Source: Zizania palustris (Eukaryota > Streptophyta > Magnoliopsida > Poales > Poaceae). Taken from it: DNA of 64,000 bases. Positions within the stretch are counted from its first letter, which is position 1; each line of letters starts with the position of its first letter. Positions 42,744 through 55,155 of this stretch are shown here, one piece after another. The translations under genes and the position numbers were made by a program. The notes beneath the pieces are model-generated. The model searched no databases, had not been told where the DNA came from, and saw only the letters and a list, made by a program, of their open reading frames with translations. The stretch is from the NCBI GenBank assembly GCA_019279435.1, contig JAAALK010000079.1, positions 107,861,198-107,925,197 of the forward strand, in the 5' to 3' direction.

Positions 42744-44818
42744 TGAGGAGCCATGCTAAAGAGCGTGGGCCTCATGGCTCTAGATGTGATGAGTCATTGT
42801 CAACGATAGTCAAAGAAGACAGAAGAAGAGAGGTGATCTGCTGCGTCTGGGCCACGTGTGACTCAGGTACACGGGCAGCGAGCGACTGTCGGGCAGAGGG
42901 GCCTCGAAGTTGGGTTGGCCCAATCCGGGTACATGGGCTAGGAGCAGCAGAGGATCCACTGGGCTGTTGACCAGGATTGACTCATGTACACGGGCGATGA
43001 GCGATTGCCAGGCTGAGGGAGCTGCGGAATCGAGCCGGCCCAATCCGGGTACCTGGTGCAAAGCTGCTGGACGCTTTGTCAGTTTCAGCGCAAAACTGAC
43101 AACTGCTGATCTTGGAACGGACCGTCCAGAAGTGAAGCCGTAGTCACTACGAAAGCTCCGCTTCCGGATAAGGCATCTGTAAATAGGAGTTTTACTATTT
43201 TGTCCTTAGGCCCACAGTCAGTCAGTCGAGTCTGTAAAAATATCATAAGGGCAGTTGGGTCTTTTCCTTTTATTTCAGCGTCTGTAAAAAAAACCCTAAG
43301 GGTCTGGTGGAATATTCTAGGCTGATTGGGCTGCCTATAAATAGGTCCCCAATCCCTAGGGTTAGGTCACCCTTTTTTCTGAAATCACTTTGTAATCAAG
43401 AGTTTGGGTCAAGTTTGTCTTTTTCCTGTTTCTTCTCCTGTGTGCGTCGCCAGCAAGGTTCTGTTTTTTTCTGTTCATCGCATGTTCTTGCTGTTTCCTC
43501 TCGATTTGTTGTGTGGAAGGTCTCTACCCAGGTTCTAATCTCTTTGTGCTGATCTCAAATCATTACGTTATGAGGTTTTTCCCTGGTTGCTTCGGTTTTG
43601 TGTGCACAGTTCCTTGTTTCTCGTGATTACTCGTAGTCTTCTACCAACGAGCTTGCTGCTTTTCTATTCTTAACTGCAGTAAAGTTTTCTTTTGATATTG
43701 TTCTTTTCATAGCTTTTTGATCGAGAGAAGAAAGGAGCACACACGTTTCTGTAGTTTTTGGCGGAGGTCCAAACTCTGCTGTTACTCTTTATTCGATGTC
43801 TTTTTGTTCTGTGAGACAGACTTTGGTCAAGCTTCGGTCAAAGTTTCGAAGTCCTAGCTTGAGATCTCTGTTTCGAAGCTAGACCTAGTTCGGAAGGTTA
43901 TGTCTACCTTCGATGTTTTTGCACTTCGCTTGTGTTCGGTTCGTTGTGCAGCAGCTACGTGTGTTGCGAAGTATGCGTTTGTATTCCTCGCACAACCTAT
44001 AGGCTTCAAACGATTGTCTTCGAACAACCTCCGATTTTGATTCACTGTCGAAGCTCTTGTCTGCTCGTTAGTTTGATCGAACGATTTCGAAGTACTTCTT
44101 GCGAAGCCCTGCTGTAGCTGGTTTTTGCACCGCTTTTTGCTTTATCTCTGTTACTTCGAAGTTGGTCTGTGATTCGAATGTCGCTTCTCCGGTAGTCATA
44201 CTTCGATCAATATGGCTTCGAAGGTTGCTTTGCAGGCTTCGATTTCTTTCTCTGTTAAGCTTCGAAGTTGATTTTTCTTTTGTTAAGCTTCATTGCTTCG
44301 AAGTGTGCTTTTCGAAGCAGGCTTCGGTAGCCTTACACTTCGCATCGAAGCATACTTCGCATTCTGCCCCCCTCTTCACTGAACTAGCTGAGACTTCATC
44401 AACCTTTGGTACTTCCACGATAGACTTCTTCAGCCTTCGACAAAGGACTCCGAAGTAGGCTTCGACACTCCGAAGCAGGCTTCGTCAAGTACCTTACTGG
44501 AGACAACCGTGAACAGTAACTTCTCATCCCCTTTTAACGTTCACACTGAGTTTTTAGCTGTGATGGTTTAGCTCTGAGTACTTTGATATGCCCATGTTTT
44601 AACTGCTTTGTTTATCTGCCTATTTTCACTGTATTGGTGTTTCTTTGTCTAGAACACTGGTTGTTTCTAGGCTAGATACTTTTAGGCTTTGGTGATTTGT
44701 TTATGTTTTGCTGCTTAGTCTTTTTGAGGTGTGTTGGGTGTTGGGAGCAGGCCATTGATTCGAAAGAATTTTTTAGGCGCCCATTCACCCCCCTCTGGTC
44801 GCTAATTTCGGTCCTACA
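42744..44818 (+). repeat. Copia B 5' LTR
   Basis: It runs from TGAGGAGCCATGC to ...TTCGGTCCTACA, 2075 bp. The U3 start holds repeated CAGGTACACGGGC and GGCCCAATCCGGGTA segments. The TATA box is at 43335-43343. The part after the TATA box carries many CTTCGAAG-type words (about 43840-44490). Confidence 0.92.
43335..43343 (+). promoter_or_regulatory. TATA box of copia B 5' LTR
   Basis: CTATAAATA in the context GCTGCCTATAAATAGGTCCC, about 590 bp into the LTR. The 3' LTR copy is at 53697-53705. Confidence 0.72.
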
Positions 44819-44820
44819 AG

Positions 44821-44832
44821 TGGTATCAGAGC
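44821..44832 (+). other. Copia B primer binding site
   Basis: TGGTATCAGAGC, the complement of initiator Met tRNA, two bases after the LTR end. Confidence 0.93.
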
Positions 44833-44877
44833 CTGGTTAGGGTTTTTCCATACCTTAACCGGTTCTAAACCCCAGTA

Positions 44878-47636
44878 GTGATCATGACATCTCCTGGAAA
44901 GGTTCCGTCCTTGGAAGCTTATGGTTATAACTATTGGAAGACTCACATGCGAGCCTATCTCATGAGCCAAACCTCGGACATCTGGGACATTTGTATTCAT
45001 GCTACTTTCACAGTGTTGCCTGTTGATGAGCGCACTACTCCAGATATTGTTGCCCAGCATCAGAACAACAACAAAGCAGTGAATATTTTGTTTTCTGGTT
45101 TAGGTCCCACTGAATTTGAGCGTGTGAGCCATCTCTCCAATGCGAGAGAGATCTGGGTTACCCTCCAGGCACATCATGAGGGGACAGCCCAAGTCAAGGC
45201 TCTGCTATATCAGACCTACCGACGTGAATATGAGAACTTCACACAAAAGCCGGGTGAATCCGTTGAAGCGTTGTTTGGTCATTTTCAATCGATCATAAAC
45301 AAGCTTCGGGACAACAAGGATGAAGGTGTTCAGTTAGTCTCAGATCATGAGCAGGCGCTCAAGGTTCTCCATACCTTGGACCCTAAGATCTGGAAGATCA
45401 AGGTATCCTCTATCATTGAGAGCACATCTTATGATACCTTGACCATTTCTGAGTTGTTTAGCAAGCTGAAGGCCACCGAGGTTGATACCCAGTTGAGATC
45501 AATTTTCACTGGCTCTGGATCAAAGTCTCTGGCCCTTGCTACACCTTCTACTGATCCCTTCTCTGTGAGCTGTGCTGGGTTCTCTTTGATGTCTATCACT
45601 GAGGACTAGCTTGAGTCTTTGGGAGATGATGACCTGTGTCTTTTTAACAACCGGGTGCGTCGTGTTTATGACAAAAGAATGTTCGAAAGACATGGCACGA
45701 AATCCGGGTGCTTTGAGTGTGGTGACCCAGGACACTTCATCGTCGACTGCCCCAAGCGAAATGGCCACAAGAAGGGCACCGGTGGTGGCTTCCATGACTC
45801 TGGCAAGCACGACAGCTCCTCCTTCAACAAGGGCATGCCAAAGACCTGATTCTTCAGAAAGGCTCTGAAGGACTACCGGCGAGAGAACAAGAAGCGCGAC
45901 AAGGCCTTCTTCGCCAAAATGGAGAAGAGCTACTCCAAGCGGTCCACGTGTTCTTCCTCTTCATCGAGCTCAAGCGATGAGGAGATCGTCATCAGGAAGG
46001 GGAAGGACAAGGATGATCTACAAGCCTCTACTTCATGGCCTTCGGGGACAGGTCGAAGAGCCACTCACATCGACGCTGAAGATCTCGCAAGAGCTTCTGC
46101 TCAATGGCTCTTGGGGATAAGGAAGAGAAGGGCTCCTCCGATGATTCCGGTGACGACGACAACGAAAAGGTATCATCTTATGAACGCGAAATCATTGATT
46201 TACTTGAAAGCAATCGTCAGGAGTTAAAATATCGGGAAAAACTGTTTAGGCGGGCTAAGAAGAGGATAGATGAATTATAGAGTGAGCTTGACGTGGCCAA
46301 CGGCGGAATTGAGAGTCTATCTTCTTCCCCTTGCTTGGATGATAGCAGTGAGTGTCCAAAGTGTGAGGTGCTTCTGTGTGACCTGTCGACTCTGAAGTCT
46401 AGGTACACAGAAAGGGTTGATGAGAGGGACGCTTTGGCCACTGAGCTTGAAAGCGCTCAGCTGGAGCTGAAAGATGCTCAAGCCACTGTTGTTGTGCCCT
46501 GTGCTGATTGCCCATCTCATCTAGCTAGTGTAGCTGAGCTAAAAGCCAAGGGCGATGAGCATTTGGGTGATTTGGAGAGAGCGAGAGCTGAGCTGACACA
46601 GACTAGGCTAGAGCTTGAGACACTGTCAGTTTCACCCACTGTCTGTGAGAACTGCATGTCTCTTAGACTGGAGTTGATTAAGCTGAAAGCCGAGAAGTCT
46701 ATACAGGTAGATAGAGAGTGTGAGACCTGCTTGTCTCAGTTGGAGGTTCTAGCTTCTTCGAGAGAGGAGCTAGCTGATGCTCAAAATGAGTACTTTTACC
46801 TCCGTTCTATCCTGAGTTGGATCAGTGCCAGAGAGCCACAGCTCAGCATGATGATCCAGCAGTTTAAGAGGCAGGATGAGTTTGAGGTAGGATACACCTA
46901 CACCAAGGCTGACTTTGAGAGTGCCATTAGCCGAGCAGTGGAGTGGAGTAAAATGACTCTTGAGCAGACATACCCCAAGACTCACTCCACTGAGTCTTTC
47001 CAGGCTAGTCAGCCCAAGGATGGAGTGATCTAAGAACAGCCCAAAGCTCCACCCAAGAAGCCCATCTGGGTTCCAAAGCCCAAACACCTCCACACTTCTC
47101 TTGACTCTCCTCCTGGACCCTCTCAACCCAAGAAGACAACACCAAACACCACTAAGCCCAAGAACCCCAAGCCTCAACCACATTCCAAGAAGCCCAGCTA
47201 TCATTGTGAGTACTGTCACAGAGACGGGCATCTTGCGGAGTTTTGCTTCAGGAGGAAGCGGGTTGAGAGAGCAGAGCGTGCTCATGGTGGCCAGGAGCAG
47301 TTCTACCAACAGGGTGGTTGACTAAGAGTTCCTCGATGCGGTGAGAGGCTAGAGGCCAGGCCGCATCGTGTAGGTGGTGGTAGAGGAGACGGCTTTCATG
47401 TCCGTGCTCCAGATGGTGGTGTTCGTTCAGGCAGAGCTCCAGGCCGTTTTGGCTACGGTCCTGGACCTCGTGGCCGAGGCTTTAGGCAGAACCAAGGACT
47501 GCACTTTGAGCCGCGTTTTGGTCCAAACTCTTTTGATGGTTTTTTCTTTCCGTCTTTTGAGGAGATGGCTCGACACTGGTTTAGTTCATTTCCTAAACCT
47601 TGTGCCAAACCATTTGCTCCCCCTTACAACCACTGA
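44878..47636 (+). pseudogene. gag: Copia B gag, degenerate
   Basis: The first ATG of the frame is at 44884 (MTSPGKVPSLEAYGYNYWK). The capsid region resembles copia A gag (HLSNAREIWVTLQAHHEGTA). A TAG at 45607-45609 replaces a Gln codon kept in copia A (CAG to TAG). After it come a CCHC knuckle (CFECGDPGHFIVDC) at about 45709-45750, a Lys-rich and Ser-rich stretch, a frame change between 46230 and 46293, a coiled-coil region with paired CxxC motifs (46293-47030) and a second knuckle (CEYCHRDGHLAEFC) near 47203-47244. A Gly/Arg-rich tail near 47380-47500 precedes the end at a TGA (47634-47636). It is dead. Confidence 0.82.
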
Positions 47637-50600
47637 TTGTGCAGGATCGGGGACTGGAGGACGTTTGGATCATGGACTCAGGATGCTCTCGCCACATGAC
47701 GGGACATCGCAGATGGTTCTCCAGTCTCACTCCCCCGAGCTTTAAAGAGTATATCACATTCGGGAACAGTGGTCAAGGGAACGTACACTACATTGGCTCA
47801 ATTCGTATCTCTGACCATTTCTCTTTGAATAACATTGCTTTGTTTGGAAATTTGAACTTCAATTTGATTTCTGTTTTGCAACTTCTTGAGGATGGTTTGG
47901 AGGTTCGTTTTAAGAAGGGCAGTTCTTCTGTGATTGATTCTAGAGGGTCTTTGATTTGTCAGATCTTAACTTTCGTTAAGTTTTTTCGGATTGACTTCTC
48001 TAGTTCTTTTGGCCCTTCTCGCTATTTGATTGTTGGATCCTCCTCTGAGCTCTGGAAGTGGCATAGGAGGTTAGGTCATTTGAGTTTTGATCTGCTAGTC
48101 AGGTTGAGCTCTATGGACCTCATCCGAGGATTGCCCAAGCTTAAGATGTAGAAGGATTTAGTTTGCCATCCCTGTCGTCATGGGAAAATGGTTCCTGCTT
48201 CTCACTCACTTGTGACTCAGGTGATGACTTCGTATTCGGGCGAACTGTTACACATGGACACTGTCGGTCTAGCTCAGGTACGCTCAGTCAGTGGGAAGTG
48301 GTACGCACTTGTGATTGTTGACGATTTTTCTCGATTCTCGTGGGTTTTCTTCTTGGAGTCTAAGGATGAAACTTTTCATTTTGTTCATGACCTGATTTTG
48401 AAGCTGAAGAATGAGAACAATGGTCGGATGCGAGCAATTCGCTCCGACAACGGCTTTGAGTTCAAGAACTCTCAGTTCATCAGCTTCTATAGTGATCAGG
48501 GTCTTGACCATCACTTTTCTGCTCCTTACACTCCCCCATAGAACGATGTTGTGGAACGAAAGAACCGCACGCTTGTCGAGATGGCCAGGACGATGCTCGA
48601 CGAGCACAGGACTCCTAGGCGTTTTTGGGCTGAAGCCATGAACATGGCTTGCTATCTGGCCAACTGCATTTTTCTTAGAGCTTACCTAGGTAAAACCTCA
48701 TACAAGTTGCGGTTTGGAAGACAGCCCAAAGTGAGCCACTTGCGAGCGTTTGGCTGCAAGTGCTTTGTGCTCAAGAAGGGAGGGCATTTGGACAAGTTTG
48801 AGTCTCGGTGCTGGGATGGAGTTTTTCTTGGCTATGCTTTGCATTCTCGAGGTTTCCGTGTTTGGAACCTCGAATCCCAGCAGCTTGTCGAGACTTGTGA
48901 GGTTTCTTTTGATGAGTCCTTGCCTTCTTTGACTCCTTCTTTTGAGATTTCTGGAGATGGTGAGCTCGGAGAGTCCATCTTCGAGGAAGATGATGACACT
49001 CCATCTGCTGATGACGGTGGGCCTTCTGCACATCCTGCAGAACCCACACATTCTGAGAATTCGACTGAGGATGAGGGCGGACCTCTGATCACTTCTTCCA
49101 CTTCAATCGAGCCCCCTCAGTGGAGTCCAGAGGTGCCTGCTGCTGACTCCGGTGAGGTGACTTTAGATCACCAGGGATCCCGAGCAGTTCAACGTGATCA
49201 TCCCTCAGAGCTCATCATTGGTGATTTGACTGAAAGAACTTTGCCTTCATCTGTTGACTCTCTTGCTTTGTTTGCTGAATCTGCTTTTGTTGCATCGTTT
49301 GAGCCCAGAGACGTTTCTCATGCTCTTTCTGATTCTAATTTGATTAATGCCATGCAAGAAGAGCTTGAGAATTTTGTCCGCAATCGGGTTTGGACACAGT
49401 TGAGCTGCCACCAGGATGGAACCCCAGAGGCACCAAGTGGGTATTCAAAAACAATCAAGGTGAAGATGGGTTTGTGGTGCGCAACAAAGCTCGATTAGTT
49501 GCCCAGGGTTTTTGCCAGAAAGAGGGTATTGATTTTGAAGAAACTTCCGCCGCTGTTGCCCGTCTTGAGTCCATTCGCATTCTTTTTGCTTTTGCCGCTT
49601 CAAAGGGTTTTAAGCTTTTTCAAATGGACATCAAGAGTGCTTTTTTGAACGAGTACATAGAGGAGGAAATTTATGTTAGGCAGCCCCCCAGTTTTGCGAA
49701 CCCTAAGTGCTGAGGACATCACTTCACATGATACACACATGGAGCCTCAACCTACAATTCAATTACAAGGACCAATCACACGCGCCCGTGCCCGTCGCTT
49801 GAACCATGAGGTTAATTCTTTCCTTAGAAACTATGTTAATAATTGTTTGGACGGGATGCTACTGAATACTAGTGATATTTTGTTGCTTAGGAACATGGGA
49901 GATGGAATAGAAGAGTTGGAGTTGAAGACGGAGTCGCACGGATGATTTGAAGTCAAGAATTCGCTGGTTCGGACTACATCGACCACCATGCACCAAAATG
50001 GGCATAACTTCCTCATACAAAGTCTGATTGGCGCGTTCTTGGACTTTTTTGAAAGCTAAGGAGAAGTTGGATCTTTTGCCGTTGGTTTCGTCTCATTTGG
50101 AGTCTCGATCCGTCCTGTGTGTTTGAAACAGTCCTGCATGACAGAATTGGGACGTGTTGGCCCATAGTCCAAGTCTGTACGCCTTCTAGCCCATAGCCCG
50201 AGTCTGTACGCCTTCTACAGGCTGCCCACGCCTTATATACTCACGCCAGCTGCCTTTAGGGTTAGGTTTTGCTTTGTTTGCATCTACACTTGTGTGTTTA
50301 GATCCCGCCCCTTGCACCGGACCGATTGGCTGCTGCACCGGCGTTTGTGAAACCTCACCTTTTCATCGTTTGTCTGTGATTTGGCATTCGACTTGTATCC
50401 TTCTTGTTCTTGCATGTGTTCTTGGGTTTGCTTGCAGGAATTAGCCTTCGTGGCGAGGTCAACCGCGTCCTGTGTGGTTGATAACCAACGGAGACAGTGG
50501 TGTAACGATTGCAAGGTTTTGATCCGCCGGACCGGAGCCTTGGATCGCCAACATCGAGATTCTCCACCAATCCAAGTTATCCTTTACCTAGCGGAAGATC

Positions 50601-51747
50601 GGGATGAATCCCCCATCACTAAGTTTACTCGACATGTTTTCAAGCTGCAGAAAGCTTTATATGGTCTGAAGCAAGCCCCCAGGGCTTGGTATGACCGGTT
50701 AAAGCAGTTTTTGTTGGGGAAGGGCTTTGTGATGGGTTCTGTGGATAAAACTCTTTTCTTGCTCAGAGATGCTTCAGATTTCTTAGTCACTTAGATTTAC
50801 GTGGATGATATTATCTTTGCCGGTACTACTAATCCTCTTGTGTCCAAGTTTACTGAGCAGATGCACAATGAGTTTGACATGAGCCTCATGGGTGAGCTCA
50901 AGTACTTCTTAGGGCTCCAGATCAAGCAGACCAAGGACGACACCTTCATCTAGCAAGGTAAGTACACTCGTGACATGTTGAAAAAATTTGACTTTGGTGG
51001 AGAGTTGAAGCCTCAGATGACCCCAATGGGCACATCTGGGGCCTGGACAAGGACGAGAGCGGCGTCAAGGTCAACGAGAGAGAGTTTCGAGGGATGATTG
51101 GTTCATTGCTATACTTGACGGTGACAAGACCGGACATACAGTTTATCGTGGGACTTTGCATGCGTTTTCGGTCTTCACCACGCGCGTCTCATCGGCAGGC
51201 TGTCAAGCGCATCTTCAGGTATCTCACCTATGCGCCCGATCTTGGTCTTTATTATTCAGCATCATCATCTCTTGATTTATCTGGCTTTTCAGACGCTGAC
51301 TTTGGTGGGTGCCGGTTGGACCGCAAGTCGACTTTCAGTACTTGCTAGTTTCTTGGTTCTTCTCTTCTCTCTTGGTCTTCTCGAAACCAGTCTGGAGTTG
51401 CACTTTCAACCACTGAGGCTGAGTATGTAGCTGCTGCTAGCTGCTGCTCACAGTTGGTTTGGATGATTTCCACATTGCGAGATTTTGGGTTGTTCTTTCC
51501 TACCAGAGTTCCTTTGTTTTGCGACAGCACCAGTGCTATTAGTGTAGGGGAAAACCCTTGTCTCCATTCAAAAACCAAACACATTGATGTGCGCTTTCAC
51601 TTTCTGCGGGATCAATATGAGAAAGGTTTCATTGACCTTGTTCATGTTGATACCCATCATCAGTTGGCTGACATTTTCACCAAACCCCTAGATCAGTCTA
51701 CCTTTGAGCGTTTACGAGGGGATTTTGGTGTTGTGTATCCTTTCTAG
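47637..51747 (+). pseudogene. pol: Copia B pol, degenerate, with inserted solo LTR
   Basis: Pol lies in the frame -1 to the gag end. Protease has MDSGCSRHMTG; the pre-integrase part has WHRRLGHLS. A stop at 48149-48151 precedes integrase with LLHMDTVGL, RSDNGFEF, a TAG near 48539 and VVERKNRT. A frameshift near 49395 precedes RT (GTKWVFKNNQG, KARLVAQGF, DIKSAF). RT is interrupted at 49708-50618 by a solo LTR and resumes with ALYGLKQAPRAWYDRL and YVDDIIFAG, the latter preceded by a TAG that replaces a Gln codon. Another stop lies near 50953 and a frame change near 51040. RNase H follows with FSDADFGG, STTEAEYVAA and IFTKPLD, ending ...GVVYPF. It is not functional. Confidence 0.85.
49708..50618 (+). 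mobile_element. Solo LTR of a chromovirus-type (CRM-like) gypsy element
   Basis: 911 bp starting TGCTGAGGACATCAC and ending CCCCCATCA, with a perfect TSD CTAAG (49703-49707, 50619-50623). Removing 916 bp restores the copia B RT frame. Its first ~240 bp are open and encode QLQGPITRARARRLNHEVNS, the kind of C-terminal pol tail found in grass chromoviruses whose pol ends inside the 3' LTR. The start resembles the TGATGA...GACATC start of centromeric CRM/CRR LTRs from memory; this family call is tentative. A TATATA-like stretch lies near 50233-50240. Confidence 0.85.
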
Positions 51748-53137
51748 GATATTTTTGTGTCAGTTTTCTTTCTTATTTACTCTTTTCTTGAGTCTTTTTG
51801 TGTGTGTTCATATCATACATTCTCACATATCACACTTTGAGCTTGCTTCTGTTATATGATTGATCTGCTTTACTTATTCTAGCTGGTACATGCTTTTGAT
51901 TACTTGTCGATGATCATGCCTTTGTTCAGTACACTTGATATGTTTGATATCTGTCATAATCATGGCTTTTATACTTTAAAATTGAAAAATGATCACTATT
52001 GCTTCTGGTAACTAGCATGTGTAGGCTGAATGCTCTTGCTATCTGTTACATGCCTTGTAGCTAGTTCCTGACTTAGATGCGAATATGCAACTTTGACATC
52101 TTTCTGCTTTTAACATGGAAAATGTGCTATAAAAATGATGAAAAATTAGAAAAATGAAAACTCCATGTCTTTTTATGCTTGAGATTGAAAAAGATCCAGG
52201 TGGGTTTGCTTTGTCGCATTGCATTGTTTTAGACTGCATACCATAGCACTTTGGTATGAACTAGGACAATGTAGTGTATGCCAAGACCAATGTCTTAAGC
52301 TTCTGATGGTCCAGTTTTGGCCTAGGCTTGACTTGGTCGGTCAGCATAAGGCTTGACTTGCAAATAACCCCTGGCAAAAATGAAAAAAGGAAAAAGAAAA
52401 AGCCTGAAAATTGAAATGATAACAAGTTTGCTGAAGCACTTTGTTTTGGACGATGCTTATCTTGGTAGATATAGGTTAGCTTCTGCATTTTATGCTTTAC
52501 CTTGCTTGTCAACTGGAAAATATGGTGATGCTTTTGTTTGTTAACACTAAAAAATGCGTGCTAATTACTTTCTTTAGATATCATCTGTTGCACTGATCTT
52601 GCCATGTATCTTAGACATTATATATCTTGCTATACTTGTTAGACATTGTAATTGCAGTCAATCATATCTGAGAAGCATGCTTTCTACACTCCACTTGCAC
52701 CACAGTTGCATTCTTTGCATATTTTTAGGGGGAGTTGCATTTCAGGGGGAGTCTGTGTCTCTTTCGAGTGCATTTAGTCACGCTTGATGAGTCCACTTGT
52801 CAACAAGGGGGGGAAATTTTGGGAGAAGAGTTTAAGGGGGAGTTTTGGCTTTCTCTGGGATCTGCTTCAGGGGGAGTTTTTTTCCCATCTGTCCTTACTC
52901 TTTTGAAATCCTTGTTGATTTTTCTGAGATTGCACTCGTTTTCAGATTTTACTTTTGGTTGACCATAATGACCGTTTCTTGCTTTTGTTCGGCTTTTGGT
53001 CATTAGGGTTAAACTTTACTTTATTTTTTCTTCTTCTTTGTTTTCTTGTGCTTTGTTTTCGTGTTTCCACAGTTGCTTGCAGGTACTGGAAAGCTGATGA
53101 AGAGAAGTGTTGACAATGCACTCATCAAGGGGGAGAT
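51748..53137 (+). other. Copia B post-pol region with multiple polypurine tracts
   Basis: 1.39 kb, AT-rich. Tracts of AGGGGGAG type lie at 52727-52734, 52744-52751, 52805-52816, 52834-52842 and 52869-52876, and the last abuts the LTR at 53127-53137. The stretch TGGGTTTG...TGTCGCATTGCA near 52200-52225 also occurs in the copia A post-pol region (about 28425-28445), so part of this noncoding region is shared between the two families. No gene is recognised. Confidence 0.78.
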
Positions 53138-55150
53138 TGAGGAGCCATGCTGAAGAGCGTGGGCCTCATGGCTCCAGATGTGATGAGTCATTGTCAACGA
53201 TAGTCAAAGAGTACAGAAGAAGAGAGGTGACCTGCTGCGTCTAGGCCGCGTGTCACTTAGGTACACGGGCAGCGAGCGACTGTCGAGCAGAGGGGCCATG
53301 AAGTTGGGCTGGCCCAATCCACTGGGCTGTTGACCAGGATTGACTCAGGTACATGGGCGGCGAGCGATTGCCGGGCTGAGGGAGCTGTGGAATCGCGCTG
53401 GCCCAATCCGGGTACCTGGTGCAAAGTTGGTGGACGCTTTGTCAATTTCGGCGCAAAACTGACGACCACTGATCTTGGAACGGACCATCCAGAAGTGAAG
53501 ACGTAGTCGCTATGAAAGCTCCGCTTCCGGATAAGTCATCTGTAAATAGGAGTTTTACTATTTTGTCCTTAGGCCCACAGTCAGTCAGTCGAGTCTGTAA
53601 AAATATCCTAAGGGCAGTTGGGTCTTTTCCTTTTATTTCAGCATCTATAAAAAAACCCTAAGGGTCTGGTGGAATATTCTAGGCTGATTGGGCTGCCTAT
53701 AAATAGGGCCCCAATCCCTAGGGTTAGGTCACCCTTTTTTCTGAAATCACTTTTCTAATCAAGAGTTTGGGTCAAGTTTGTCTTTTTCCTGTTTCTTCTC
53801 CTGTGTGCACCGCCAGCAAGGTTCTGTTTTTTTTTGTTCATCGCATGTTCTTGTTGTTTCCTCTCGATTTGTTGTGTGGAAGGTCTCCACCCAGGTTCTA
53901 ATCTCTTTGTGCTGATCTCAAATCATTACGTTATGAAGTTTTTCCCTGGTTGCTTCGGTTTTGTGTGCACAGTTCCTTGTTTCCCGTGATTACTCGTAGT
54001 CTTCTAGCCATCGAGCTTGTTGCTTTTCTGTTCTTAACTACAGTAAAGTTTTCTTTTGATATTGTTCTTGTCATGGCTTTTTGATATAGAGAAGAAAGGA
54101 GCACACACGTTTCTGTAGTTTCTGGCGGAGGTCCGAACTCTGCTTTTACTCTTTATTCGAAGTCTTTTTTGTTCTGTGAGACAGACTTCGGTCAAGCTTC
54201 GGTCAAAGTTTCGAAGTCCTAGCTTGAGATCTCTGTTTCGAAGCTAGACCCAGTTCAGAAGGTGTTGTCTACCTTCATTGTTTTTGCACTTCGCTTGTGT
54301 TCGGTTCGTTGTGCAGCACCTACGTATGTTGCGAAGTAGGCTTCGAATGATTGTCTTCGAACAGACTCCGATTTTGATTCACTGTCGAAGCTCTTGTCTG
54401 CTCGTTAGTTCGATCGAACGATTTCAAAGTACTTCTTGCGAAGCCCTGCTGTAGCCGGTTTTTGCACCACTTTTTGCTTTGTCTCTTTTACTTCGAAGTT
54501 GGTCTGTGATTCGAAGGTCGCTTCTCCGGTAGTCATACTTCGATCAATCTGGCTTCGAAGGTTGCGTTGCAGGCTTCGATTTCTTTCTTTGTTAAGCTTC
54601 GTTGCTTCAAAGCATGCTTTTCAAAGCAGGCTTCGGTAGCCTCACACTTCGCATCGAAGCATACTTCGCATTCTGCCCCCCTCTTCACTGAACTAGCTGA
54701 GACTTCATCAACCATTGGCACTTCCACAACACACTTCTTCAGCCTTCGACAAAGGACTGTGAAGCAGGCTTCGACACTCTGAAGCAGGCTTCGACACTGC
54801 GAAGCAGGCTTCGTCAAGTACCTTACTGGAGACAACCGTGAACAGTAACTTCTCATCCCCTTTTAACGTTCACACTGAGTTTTTAGCTGTGATGGTTTAG
54901 CTCTGAGTACTTTGATCTGCCCATGTTTTAACTGCTTTGTTTATCTGCCTATTAGCACTGTATTGGTGTTTCTTTGTCTAGAACACTGGTTGTTTCTAGG
55001 CTAGATACTTTTAGGCTTTGGTGATCTGTTTACGTTTTGCTGCTTAGTCTTTTGAGGTGCGTTGGGTGTTGGGAGCAGGCCATTGATTCGAAAGAATTTT
55101 TTAGGCGCCCATTCACCCCCCTCCCTCTGGTCGGTACTTTCGGTCCTACA
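53138..55150 (+). repeat. Copia B 3' LTR
   Basis: 2013 bp, from TGAGGAGCCATGCTGAAG to ...TTTCGGTCCTACA. It is shorter than the 5' LTR because of several deletions (for example in the CCAATCCGGGTACATGGG segment near 53318). The TATA box is at 53697-53705. Divergence between the two LTRs is visibly larger than for copia A1. Confidence 0.92.
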
Positions 55151-55155
55151 ACTAG

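Larger units (their letters stand above)
42744..55150 (+). mobile_element. Copia B, complete but decayed Ty1/copia Sirevirus-like element
   Basis: The element is about 12.4 kb including a 916 bp later insertion (solo LTR plus TSD). LTRs lie at 42744-44818 and 53138-55150, and the TSD ACTAG is perfect (42739-42743, 55151-55155). It has a Met-tRNA PBS, a long gag with two CCHC knuckles, pol in copia order, and a 1.39 kb post-pol region with several polypurine tracts. It is related to copia A in pol but has a different LTR apart from the shared terminal CCCCCCTCTGGTCGC motif. Numerous stops and frameshifts make it dead. Confidence 0.92.
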
